DNA of 64,000 bases from Viscum album (Eukaryota; Streptophyta; Magnoliopsida; Santalales; Viscaceae). The DNA lies in the NCBI GenBank assembly GCA_963277665.1, contig OY728121.1, forward strand, positions 1,652,096,062 to 1,652,160,061, in the 5' to 3' direction. The notes below the pieces were generated by a model that made no database searches, was not told where the DNA came from, and saw only the letters and a program-made list of their open reading frames with translations. Position numbers and translations under genes: made by a program. This document shows, in pieces, positions 22,301 to 33,212 of this stretch (its first letter is position 1; every line of letters starts with the position of its first letter).

Positions 22301-25060
22301 GTAATAAAATCTTTATTAGTGGATCATAATTAGAAGTTTAATCACCATGTACTATCCCATTTGTTATTCGGTTTAAGTGTGCATCCTTAGGTCTCTTCAT
22401 CATGAACTAGTGCAATGACTGTGTCAATGCTCAATCATCCATTGTTGAGGTGATTAAGACTAGATCAATCTATAACACTTAGTGAACTTATTTAAAGTAT
22501 CCAATCAAGGATTTAATTGATGTGAAAACCAAATCCTTAAGAATTTATCAATGTTTTAGGATATCATTCTATACCTTGAATCATATGAAGGGTTTATACT
22601 TAGGTTTTCTGACCCTAATTCTAAAAAATGGATTCTACAATCTCTAAAGATAATGAAACCATTCCATTGACACCTAAAATAGAAACACATGTTACAAATG
22701 AATTTATATTACATTTTTTACATGTTATACAAATTATATTTCATAAATGAAAATAATAATATCCTAGGGGAAAATATGTCTACTATCTTTTGAGACCAGC
22801 TACAAAATCATCTTATTTTACAATACATGGAATCATTTCATGCTATTTTCACCATACAATAACATCATTTAAATATAGCATTAGTAAAACTCATCCTCAT
22901 AAAATAGGGAATTAAAATTAAAGATGTGGTCGACTCAAATATTATATATATAGGTGTAATTTAAAATTTCATCAATGATAAATTCATGATAATAAAAAAG
23001 AAAGAGAATAACATAATTATCATATCATATTGAGTGATAATTATAAAACATAAGTGATCTAAAAAGTACATTGAATAATAAATTTAATACATAAAATACC
23101 AACAAAGAAACACAATACCCATATCCTAATTTAGAAAAGTAAATGTAATTCATGAATCATGAGAGCATATGATCATAATGGATAATATATTTCAAATATG
23201 GAATTTACATTTACATAAGGAAATATTACTTTCATGAGTCACATTCTTTCACCCATTCTAGTTTGAAAAAATAATTATATTGATATGCACATAACCTTAA
23301 AATCTCACACACTTCTATCCACTCTTGAAAAAAAAAACAAATTGTGTCCATGTGTAAATGTATCATGTGATGTAATTTTTTAACTAATTAATCGTATGGT
23401 GATATAGGTCCCCATCCATAACCATCCATATTTTTTCGTGTGAAATGAAAATCATTCCAATATAAAATCAAAATTAACTAATATAAATAAAACAGTTTCC
23501 AAGAAACCTTTAAATGAACATCATTTCATTTTCATATATAATAGAAAATAAATATAAATTTTTTTTTCTAATATATTAAAAGGAAAATAATTTCACATAC
23601 ATGTCATAAATATCCAATGTGAATACAATCGGATTTTATTACATCTCTAAGTAGTATTGTAGCGGGAATAAAATAATTTTTCATAAAAAATATCAGAAAA
23701 AAATAATATCACAATAGAATAGAAATGGATGGAAAAAACATGAAACATTACTCTATTATAGATTGATATTTTTGAATATAGATATGAAAATGAACACCAA
23801 ATCTCCAATGACTTTTATATTTTTTAGTAATCATTGATGTAAAATTTAGAGTCGCAAGTATCTTTTTAAAAATTCTCCAATGTTTCCTTTAAAAGGAGAA
23901 ATGAAAAAATATCATGAAACTATATTTGAATTAAAAAAATATTTCTACCTAAGGATATAAGAAGCAATATCATTTTAAATGAAAAATTTCGGGATCATAG
24001 GGGAATAAATTCAAAAAGAAATCATATAATTTAACATATTAAATTTATATTACCCAACCCCAAATGACATTATAAATTTTCAATTTAAAAAATTATGATA
24101 AATATGATTTCAATTGAAAAATTAAATATAATTAATAATGATATATTTATAATAAAAAATATTAAACGGAACTTATATAGAGCCTTAAAAGGAATACATG
24201 GTTTATAATAAGAAATGTCACAAGGGATGAAAATTTGAGATAGAAACCCTTACCATTTATTTTTTTACATGATGGTGCACCAACTGCCAATATAAAAGAT
24301 AACTATTTTAATTTTTTTTAAATTATTTTCATTTATAAACCATTTTATAAATTTAATTCATAATTATTCTCTACATGTTAATTTTTTAGTTGTTGCCTTT
24401 TTCATTTTTGGTTGTGAGTAATCATAATAATTTGGATCTAGTTTCGTAATAATGGCGATGTTATTTGTTATCATCATAAGTTCAATCATTTATATATCAT
24501 AAAATTTAATTTAATTTATCACTTTAATTCTTTATAATTCTAAAATTTCATTCTATTACATTTTTTCTATGATCATTAACGATGAAATTGTTTTTGATCG
24601 TATTTTTGTGTTTTGTAAGAGTGGGGAATTATTATACTAATTAATGAGTTTAATATTAAATTTACCACTCCCTAATAAATATTTATTTTATTAATTATAC
24701 CACATATTATCAGTAACAAATTTATCACTGTCATCCAAGATATTATTTTATATCATTCTTCAAGTAGGTGGTAAAACCAACCCAAAAAAACATCCAATAA
24801 TTAAATGGATAAGCAAGATTATATTTTAATTTGGTTGTAATATCATTATTATATGAGTTATGTGATTTTATTTATATCAAAATAAGTTTGTGTGTTAGGT
24901 TTTAAAATATATTTATAAATAATAAAAATGCTAGATGAAAATAAAAAATTTTACTCCAAGGAGATAGTAGTTTGCACGTACACATGTTTGATGTTATCAT
25001 TTCATAGAAAATTAGTGGGTATAATAGTAGATATAAAATTTAATTAATAGAATCATAATA
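22301..25060. other. AT-rich unassigned stretch between two LTRs
   Basis: No domain-bearing frame is visible on either strand. A less AT-biased block at about 22,330-22,640 has no partner I can find. Near 24,236-24,300 'tagaaacccttacc' followed by 'gatggtgcaccaa' weakly resembles an internal block of the neighbouring LTR family ('gtagaattccatacc...gttggtgtcc'), so part of this may be a strongly decayed LTR copy. Confidence 0.4.
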
Positions 25061-28000
25061 ATAGAAACCCTTGTCTTTTACACATACCATTACAGGGTTT
25101 TAATCATAATTAAACTTCAAAATTATAGCCAAGGATTGTAAATTCTAGTGTGTTGGAAGACTAGGAACATAAAACTGGAAACATGGGACTAAATAAAACA
25201 TTTCTATATTTAATCTTCATAATTATATCCTATCATCCTTTATTTACATATATATTCATAGGATAACATGGGGATAACATGAACAATGGGATAAGCTAAA
25301 AATCTCAAGAAGGGAATAAATATAAGAATAAATCATTAACACATGGGTTAGAAGGCATGACCTAATTATATAAAAATTCATGGAACATATAGAATCATAA
25401 CATATAAATATAGGATAATATAAACATTGAATAATTTTACGGTTTATAAAACGTGAAATATAACATTATCATGAGTCAAGGCTATTTTCACAAAGAATGG
25501 CACAAGTCAATGTTGACCACCATGACCGTGCACTTGGATGCATGAGTTAAGGCTAACTGCCAAGATCGTTGCACATAACGTCTCATTAGATTCAAATTTA
25601 CACAATGAATTGAATATCTATATTGGTGCACGCATCTAAACTTGTTCATGAAAATTTTTTCCTCATAATAAATCATACATAATCAAGTTTACATAATCAT
25701 AAGGGTACCCAAGGAATGAAATGGGTATAATAATGCTATTATAAAGCATAATGAATGGTCATATCATACAAGTGCCCCTAAAATAAATGAATGAAACCAT
25801 TCATGGAAACTAATGTGGTAAAATAATAATATACCATGGTATGTGATGTCAAAAATAAGTGGAATCATGTATGGAGGGTATTTTATAAATTTTAGCATTA
25901 TTACATTTTAGTGGATTTTTATGGAAAATAATAAAGATAATTTAAAATAGAAAAGGGTGTGATATTTAATATAAAACCCTAAAAAAATAAGTTTTTGATA
26001 ATAAAAATAATTATTTTATAAAATCAATGGTGTCTTAAAACATCCGACATATTTCACATGAAATTGTGTAAGAATTTCGGAACTTCCCTTAAAACGGGCT
26101 AGCTTATCGGGATGAATTGAGAAGGGGTCCACTTAAACATATGTATATCCCCAAAAGATAATTATGAATGAATTTTGATACATTATTTTGGAACATATAC
26201 ACTTTATTTATAATATGTACATAAAATTAATATATAACATCATTTGGGTAAATATAATGATAGAGAAACCCGATGGAGTTATGGAGGTTTAGGTAGAATC
26301 CCTTACATTCAGTATGTTTGTGTCCTTCATATGATCTTAATGTCATGGATAAAAAGATTAAATTAATTAAATAATGATTCCATAACTTATTATATATATA
26401 ATTAATTTATTATAAACTTATTATTTTCACACATGACCTTTTGGATGGGTTAGGAGGTTCAATTTCATTGTTTTATGAGAGATTGTTCCATTGGGTTTCA
26501 TGATTGGTTTACTTATATACATCTAAGGATAAACATTTAAAATGATAATGGTTGTCTATAATTGGAGGTATATTTTATTCGATAACATCTCGGATATTAC
26601 ATGGTTATAATTTGTTTTTGGTTATTTGTAGTGGAGATGAATCATTATATAAAACAATATTAGTAGTTGTTTAGCTTAATTGGGGATTTTTTCCCAATGA
26701 TGTGATTTTTAGTAATAAATTAATACCCAATGTAAAAAAAGATTATCTAAACTCATATAAGATATAGTAAATATATTATATCCAGGTTAAACCATAAAAA
26801 TGGTTTCATGGCTTGAAATGTATATGATAATAGAGATTCAAAACTCGTCATCCTTGAACGTGTTAAATTAACACATCTCAGATGATGTTTTCATTTCTAT
26901 TATAAAATGAAGGGAAAAGAGAGATGATGATGAATTATTCCATAATCATAAGAAAAATTCTAGTACATGTATGTTACTAAATTTATCATAACATTTGTAT
27001 TAATGGAGGTGAGTAATGAAAAAGAAATAAATTACCATGAGTGTAAATTTATTAAATGAAAAGAGGAATTTACCACTTGAATATATCTTCCCTGAGAGCC
27101 ACTTTAGGGGAGTGGTTTTGGACTTTTTATGAGACCGGGGGCTACTGGATATGAAGGGGATATTGGGAGGAGAATATAGTACATTTTATAAAAGGCACAA
27201 GGCCTGAAAGGAGTGAAGACAAGAGGGGTGAGGGTGGTCTTTTATAGTGGCAGAGGGGGTATTTTCTAAATATTTAATTCATTATTTTTTTATTTTTCTC
27301 AAGACAAGAACTAGTTTAGATCATTGAGTCTAAATACACTATCATGATTATGTGTGTTTGAACTAATTGGGCATACATCATCATAACATCATCGATCACT
27401 CAACCATGACATATAAATTCATTTATTTAGAAATTTTCATATTTTTCTATACACAATAAAAATTCATGTATTTTAAAAAATCCCAAAAATTCAATCCAAA
27501 CATTTTCCAACATGTAGGATTATAACTCCATTTTATGAAAATAATATTCTAAATATGATAAATTAAATTTTATATTTAAAATAATAATTTACTTCAAAAA
27601 TAAAAAATTATAAAAATAAAACTTATTTTCTAACACTTGAAAAATTAATTAGGGTATCATAAAATTATCTTATAACTGTAAGTTTTCAAGATAATTCTTT
27701 ATAAATACATTTTATTAAAGAAAATTCTATTAAATTATAAAATTAATAAAAAAAATTATTTAAATATAAATCACTTTCAAAAATAAAAACACTATGTTAA
27801 TAATTTTTCAAAATATTTACATATAAGATGATATAATTATATCATCTTTTCACTTATATGATGGATAAATTTTTTATATACTTTCATTTGTGAGGTTATA
27901 ATTCAATTTTCTAGTTTACTAATAATAAGGGTCACATTACTATTACAATGGTCATGTTATTATTTCATCGTTTTATATTCCTTAACTTCAAGAGATACCT

Positions 28001-28123
28001 TTTATTTCACTCATTCTTTATTTAAAAGGTTTTCATTATGTTTTATTTGTAATATTATATGATTATAGTACAATACATAATTATAATAATGTAATTTCAT
28101 TGATAAAACATTTGGTCATTACA
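25061..28123 (-). repeat. 3' LTR of the 25-36 kb chromovirus
   Basis: Aligns with 33,212-36,214, for example 'gttggaagactagg' versus 'cttggaagactagg' near 25,153 and 33,305, and 'ttatttcactcattctttat' versus 'ttatttcactcattcattat' near the outer ends. On the minus strand it begins TGTAATGACC straight after the polypurine tract. Confidence 0.86.
27236..27250 (-). promoter_or_regulatory. TATA box in chromovirus 3' LTR
   Basis: Minus strand 'CCACTATAAAAGACC', about 870 bases into the LTR; the 5' LTR has 'CCACTATAAAAACCACC' at the same place. Confidence 0.6.
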
Positions 28124-28137
28124 TTTTCCCCCCTTTG
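28124..28137 (-). other. Polypurine tract of the 25-36 kb chromovirus
   Basis: Minus strand 'AAAGGGGGGAAAA' directly before the LTR start TGTAATGACC. This is the expected plus-strand primer and fixes the inner edge of the 3' LTR to within a base or two. Confidence 0.75.
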
Positions 28138-28400
28138 AAAATTTCTCCCTCAAATTTTTGTTTTTCATTCTATGATGAAATTATGTGTGGGTTCTTTTCA
28201 TTCATTGCTTCTTCCAGTTCCAATGTTGCCTCTTTTTACATATGGTTCACACATAGTATTTTTTCCATGTGTGTATTCATGCGGAGTAGAACATTATCTC
28301 TACTATGGAAGATCTTTACTGGCTTCTCCTCGTAAAATATTTCATTCTCCAACTATACCACCTCTGAAGACAATACTTGTGTAGGATTTGGTATGTACTT
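28138..28400 (-). pseudogene. Chromodomain at the integrase C-terminus
   Basis: The minus strand reads 'FYEEKPVKIFHSRDNVLLRM', 'HMEKILCVNHM', then a stop and 'KEATLELEEAMNEKNPHI'. This matches the plant chromovirus chromodomain: Tyr-Glu-Glu-x-Pro-Val-x-Ile, Val-Lys-Val-x-Trp, and Glu-Ala-Thr-Trp-Glu-x-Glu-x-x-Met...Tyr-Pro. The Trp of the last motif is now Leu. In active elements this domain binds histone marks and steers integration into heterochromatin. It lies immediately before the polypurine tract, as in Tekay/Del elements. Confidence 0.88.
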
Positions 28401-28429
28401 CCTTACAAGGGATACATGTCAGACATCAT

Positions 28430-29570
28430 GTACTTTAGACAAGGTAGGCGGAATTTATAGTCAATATACAACATCTCTGAAACAATAAATAACCTCTAAA
28501 GGGTCGATGTACCTAGGAATTAGATTTCCTTTCATCCCAAATATCATAACCTTAGTCCAGGAAGATATTTAGAGGAATACCATGTCTCCAACCTTGAACT
28601 GAAGGTCTCATGGATTATTTTATGCATAACACATTTGTCTAATATTTGATGCCTTGATGTGCTTCTGAATGGTTTCCACCGTCTCCGTCATTTCATCGAC
28701 CATTACAAGTCATACCAACTAACACACACTGTATTCATCCCAACAAACCAGTGCTATGGACATTTTCCCTATAAAGTGCTTCATATGGTTCCATTCAGAT
28801 GATGGAGTGGAAACTATAACGGTGAGAGAATTCAACTAGTGAAAGATATTAGTCCCATCCTCCATTTAATTCCATAAAACATTCTATCAACATATATTCC
28901 AATGTCTAAATATTCTGATAATATTTTCCATTAGATTGAAGATGATAGGTTGTGTTGAAGTTCAACTTTGTGATTAGAGCATGCTGGAGACTTTTCTAGA
29001 TCATCGAGGTGAATCTTGAATCTCTATCAGATACAATATGTAATAATACCCCATGCATCCTTACCACCTATTTTCTATATAATCATGCAATTTTATCCAA
29101 TGATATGTCCTCTTGAATTTCAATAATGTGATATGTCTTTGTAATACGATCCACAATTAACCATATAGCAGTGATAGCCCTTTATGTCCTTGGAAGTCTG
29201 ATGAAAAATTCCATTATAATGTTCCCCCACATCCATGTTATTATGGGTAGTGGTTATATCATCATGGATGATTTTTACTTTCAGCCTCCACTTTCTTACA
29301 TACTATGAACTATTATGTATACTCATCGATCTTCTTCTTTATATTGTCCCAATATAACTTATCTCGAAGATATCAATACATCTATTTGTTCCCTAGGTGA
29401 GTAGAGAAGGTTGATCTATGTGCACCATTCAAAATTTCATTCGTTATCTCTAAATTTAATGTTACACATAATTATCACCCAAATATTACATCTTATTCCC
29501 TGTCAATCTTGAACATATACGATTTCCCATTTCTATTAACTTCCACCCTTTTTTGAATATCCACATCATT
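28430..29570 (-). pseudogene. Gypsy integrase fragment
   Basis: The minus strand reads 'NGAHRSTFSTHLGNK' (zinc-finger His-Pro-Gly region), 'MEFFIRLPRT', 'AIWLIVDRITKTYHIIEI', 'VRMHGVLLHIVSDRDSRFTS', 'HALITKLNFNTTYHLQSNGK', 'LSLVEFSHRYSFHSII' and 'EPYEALYREN'. These follow gypsy integrase in order: first catalytic block (normally Met-Asp-Phe-Ile, here Met-Glu-Phe-Phe), second catalytic Asp in Ser-Asp-Arg-Asp (kept), and the Gly-Gln-Ser-Glu-Arg block, where the catalytic Glu appears replaced. Stops are frequent. The enzyme would insert element DNA into the genome; this copy is dead. Confidence 0.9.
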
Positions 29571-30130
29571 TCATTAAGTATCCTTTATTTTATCCATGTG
29601 GGATGCTTGAGAAATCATTTGAGACGGTATTGATGATGTTCTTACCTTAATGATTCCCATTCCTATATTTTGAAAATATAAGATGATATTATCCTTTTCA
29701 ATTCTCGTCATTGATAAATATACACGATCCTTTCTACTAAGATAATCTGCCACATTATTTTCCTTACCGGGATGGTAGTGGACTGAGAAGTCCAAATCCT
29801 ATATGATCTCTTACCATATTTTCTAGTTCATATTAATCTCCCCCTTTGTGAATATATATTTAACACTCTTTTGATCAGTATATATATCATATTTATCCCT
29901 GTAAGGATAATTCCTCTAGATTTTCAATGTAAAGATCACAGCAACGAACTTCATATTATTCATGGAATAGTATTTCTCATGGATTTTTTATGACTTGAGG
30001 CATAGGCTCTCACTTTATCTTTTTGAATTAACACCAAGTCTTATCCCTTGTTTGAAGAATAACTATACACTACAAATAGTTCACTATTTATCATGAGTGT
30101 GCGTACTGGTGTAGAGATAATCCAATTTCA
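29571..30130 (-). pseudogene. Gypsy RNase H fragment
   Basis: Minus strand 'IYTDQKSVKYIFTKGEINMN' near 29,880-29,820 matches the RNase H motif Tyr-Thr-Asp-His-Lys-Ser-Leu-Lys-Tyr-Ile-Phe-Thr. It is followed by 'DFSVHYHPGKENNVADYLSR' (29,795 onward), which matches the Tyr-His-Pro-Gly-Lys-x-Asn-x-Val-Ala-Asp-Ala-Leu-Ser-Arg-Lys signature ending RNase H in plant gypsy elements. The right part of the interval is assigned by position. It sits between RT and integrase, the order typical of Ty3/gypsy. Confidence 0.88.
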
Positions 30131-30299
30131 TAGCACCGTAATGCTTTCCGTATATTATTGAGTCCAGACAAGCTTTACTCCCATCCATGTTAGCTTGGTC
30201 ACTATGTTTTAAAATTGTGATAAGTTATCCACAAATCTTTGGTTATACACAGCTAGACAAAGGAATCTATAGATCTCCATTACATATGTTAGCATGGTC

Positions 30300-31170
30300 A
30301 TCGATTCAGTTTACTTTTATCATGGAAGGGTCCACATATATTTCTTTGAGAGTGAAAACATTCCCTAAAAATGATACTTCCTCCATCCAATACTAACGAT
30401 TAATGTACTTTAATTATATTTTTCCCCTTCCCAAAGTCTTTATCATAGTATTAAAATGCTCTTCATATTCCCCCTTTCTATTGGATTATATCATAATATC
30501 ATTGATAAAGACCATAAAAAATTTGTGGTGGTAATATATAGTGACACAATTCAATAGATCCATGAAAATTGCTGGACCATTAGTGAGTCTGAAGGGTATC
30601 ACAATGAACTCATATTGTCCATAAGTCATTTGAAATGAAGTTTTTGGAATATCTTCCTTCCTCATCTTTAATTGTTGATATCCTGAATGAAGGTCCTCCT
30701 TAGATAAATAATTATCCCTACATAGTTGATCACACAAGTCATCTATTCAAGGCAGGAGATACTTTCTCATTATCCCGATTTTATTGAGCTCATGATAATC
30801 AATGAATAGGTGCATTGGCCCATCATTCTTAATAAAAATATAAGACTAGTACAACCCATTGTGAAGCACTCAGGAATATAAAAACCATTTTCAAATTCTC
30901 TTATAACTACTTATAAAGTATTCCAACTCAACAGTGGTCTTTCAATAAGGTTTCATTGATATAGGTTTGTAACCTATAATTTGTTCAATTGAGAACACAA
31001 TATCTCGATCAGGGAGAGGACTAGGAAACTCATTATAGAATATATCAGTGTAATCACACACTATGAGAATATATTTGGGATGTACCACCTCCTTTATCTC
31101 AATAATTTGAGAAAGATACGCTTGATCAAAAGGAAACATTATCCACACTTGAGATGATGATTCTGAAGGA
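30300..31170 (-). pseudogene. Gypsy reverse transcriptase fragment
   Basis: Two open minus-strand blocks. The first (31,148-30,942) reads 'YTDIFYNEFPSPLPDRDIVF' then 'IEQIIGYKPISMKPY', matching the RT entry Phe-x-Asp-Val-Phe-Pro-x-x-Leu-Pro...Arg-x-Val-Glu-Phe-x-Ile. The second (30,737-30,486) reads 'SKEDLHSGYQQLKMRKEDIP', 'TSFQMTYGQYEFIVIPFRLT', 'NGPAIFMDLLN' and 'FMVFINDIMI'. These match Asp-Leu-x-Ser-Gly-Tyr-x-Gln, Thr-Ala-Phe-x-Thr-x-Tyr-Gly-x-Tyr-Glu-Phe, Asn-Ala-Pro-x-x-Phe-Met and the active site Phe-Ile-Asp-Asp-Ile, here Phe-Ile-Asn-Asp-Ile: one catalytic Asp lost. Confidence 0.92.
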
Positions 31171-31269
31171 TATTCATCTTCCTCCTTATAATTTTATAGG
31201 ATTAGAGGATACTCTAGGATGTGAAGAGGGATTTCCCTTCCATGAAATATAATTTATGATTTGTATAAA

Positions 31270-31630
31270 TATAGTCAGTCCATTCCCAAAATATCATCAA
31301 AATATACCAAAGGAAGTATGAAAAGATTTAATGGGAGGTTTAGTATCAAAATAATTACGAGGGAGGAGTTATAAACCATGGAAGAAAAAATTTCTCCATT
31401 CATGGTTCTCATAGATAAACTCAATATCCATATTTGGATGTGTTTTCTGAATGGTTCTATAAAACATGCATGATATGAAAGAATGTGGATCACCAGAATC
31501 AAAGAGTATGATTGTTATTCTTGAATGAATAACTAGTGTACTTGTCATGGTATCCTTGTCCAGATCCACATTAATAATAGTGATAGCATAATCCCTTATT
31601 TTTCCCTTATAGGATGATGTTGATTGCATC
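31270..31630 (-). pseudogene. Gypsy aspartic protease fragment
   Basis: Minus strand 'IILFDSGDPHSFIS' (near 31,520-31,480) matches the retropepsin Leu-Phe-Asp-Ser-Gly-Ala-x-His-Ser-Phe-Ile-Ser active site; the catalytic Asp-Ser-Gly is intact. After a shift to another frame the homology resumes as 'FILPLVYFDDILGMD' at about 31,320-31,275, matching the Asp-Phe-Asp-Val-Ile-Leu-Gly-Met-Asp-Trp motif. The frame change between the two halves breaks the enzyme. It would have cut Gag-Pol into working parts. Confidence 0.88.
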
Positions 31631-31639
31631 TTAAAACCA

Positions 31640-32470
31640 CTATCTTAGGGAAATTGATCGCATAATTCACAAGTTCCATGTATTTGTAACACTACACTAT
31701 AGGATGAGTGTTTATCTGAAACATCCTTTCTTCTACCACGTTAGTGGGATTATTTATATCCCTCCACTTGGTCTTAGCTAGATCTCTTATTCATCAACAT
31801 TTGAAGAAATACCATGTTCTCATTAGACAGTTCATAGGATGGTTCTTCCCATAATTTTTATATGTGGGATGTTCGATCTTCTTTCCATAATGTGATTTAG
31901 TTTCTGAACCACCCATATTAGACTCATTTTCCCACTTTTTTTACAGGTCCCATGAGAACATTGGGAGTATTTGATCTCTATTTAAATATTGGAATCATAA
32001 CAGATAATCTCTTTATAGATGTCGAGGTCTTGAGTCACCAACACTTTTCATAGAACTGTCTTTAGTCAAATAAAGATATGATCCACATTTAATTTGGAGT
32101 TCATGACAATGATGAAGGCATATCTTGCAATCCTTGTGATGTTTTCTTCATACGCCCTGATACACTCACCTTCTGTCTGCATTAGTCCAAGGAACTATAT
32201 TTCCATCATGAAATGGAGGGTTGGGGAAACATATTGATAGGAAAAAAAATTCAAAAATTCCTCCCCATCGGTGGATTCAATTTCCTCCTTGTACATCATA
32301 TTTTTTTATTTTTGTACACCAATTATTAGCTTCCACATCACAATGATAGTCCACCAGTATGACATTATTATCTTCTATGTAATGATGGACAGATAATATC
32401 TTCTCCATGTAGTTAATCCAAAGTTCTGTGAGTAGGGGACCATAAGATCCACTAAACATGTAGGCATTTT
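31640..32470 (-). pseudogene. Gypsy Gag fragment with decayed zinc knuckle
   Basis: Minus strand 'MFSGSYGPLLTELWINYMEK' and 'SVHHYIEDNNVILVDY', then 'VEANNWCTKIKKYDVQGG' (32,459-32,280), match the N-terminal half of plant gypsy Gag: Phe-x-Gly-x-x-Asp-Pro-x-x-Ala-Glu-x-Trp, Met-Glu-Lys-Ile-Phe, and Gly-Glu-Ala-x-x-Trp-Trp. Near 31,710-31,665 'CYKYMELVNYAINFP' matches a Cys-Tyr-Lys-Cys-Gly-x-x-Gly-His-x-x-x-x-Cys-Pro zinc knuckle, with all but the first zinc ligand changed. The middle of Gag is poorly preserved. Confidence 0.84.
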
Positions 32471-33202
32471 CTTCATGAAGGATTCTATGGAAACATTCTA
32501 TTTCATTGGAGGAGGAGGGTTTTCCAAATGATCCAAGTTATTACTAATATATTGAGCCAGCTGACTAGGTACTATCGTAATTTTTTGAATGCCCTTTCCC
32601 ATAATATCAGGAATATCATTAGGGAAATATACCCCTTATAGATCACATTGATTATTGGAATTTGTTATTCTATTTAATGACATTAACTAAGAATAGAACA
32701 TAAAATTAGACGTCATGAATACTTAGATATTATTTATAAAAAGTAATATTTAAACATAAAAGAATAAATTATTAAAGGAAATGTATATCCTATATTTTTG
32801 ATTCCATATATTTTATTCTAGGTAATACATGATTTGTATCCCAACATATATTTTTAGGTGATTTTCTTTTTTCCCATAATAATGTTTTGTACTATGCTTA
32901 TGAAATTACGAAATGAATATCCCCCAAGAGTGTCAATGAAGTAGTATAGAAAGGTCTATTGTCATGCACCAGTTCCCAGTTGATTCTGGATCAAAGAGGT
33001 GTTTTTAGGTTTTACCACTAGATACATCTATGCTAGAGATAAACCCACTTGTTCATATCCATACATGGATTTACTTTCATGATAAACCACTTACTAAATA
33101 CTTACAAAAAATTTAGGGATGATTTCATATAATTAGTATCATCACTAAGGTTATTACTAGAGTGATATGTTCCTAATATCAAAAAATAACAAGACCATCT
33201 TT
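32471..33202 (-). other. Leader and Gag N-terminus of the 25-36 kb chromovirus, decayed
   Basis: About 730 bases between primer site and first clear Gag homology. No convincing frame is present. It contains the untranslated leader and probably the variable Gag N-terminus. Confidence 0.5.
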
Positions 33203-33212
33203 TGATACCAAA
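33199..33212 (-). other. Primer binding site of the 25-36 kb chromovirus
   Basis: Minus strand 'TTTGGTATCAAAAGATGG' contains TGGTATCA, the first eight bases of the initiator Met-tRNA complement. It lies directly against the 5' LTR. Confidence 0.75.

Noticed and set aside
28135..28384. Two overlapping plus-strand frames of 66 and 70 codons
   Set aside because: They are antisense shadows of the minus-strand chromodomain, which has clear family motifs.
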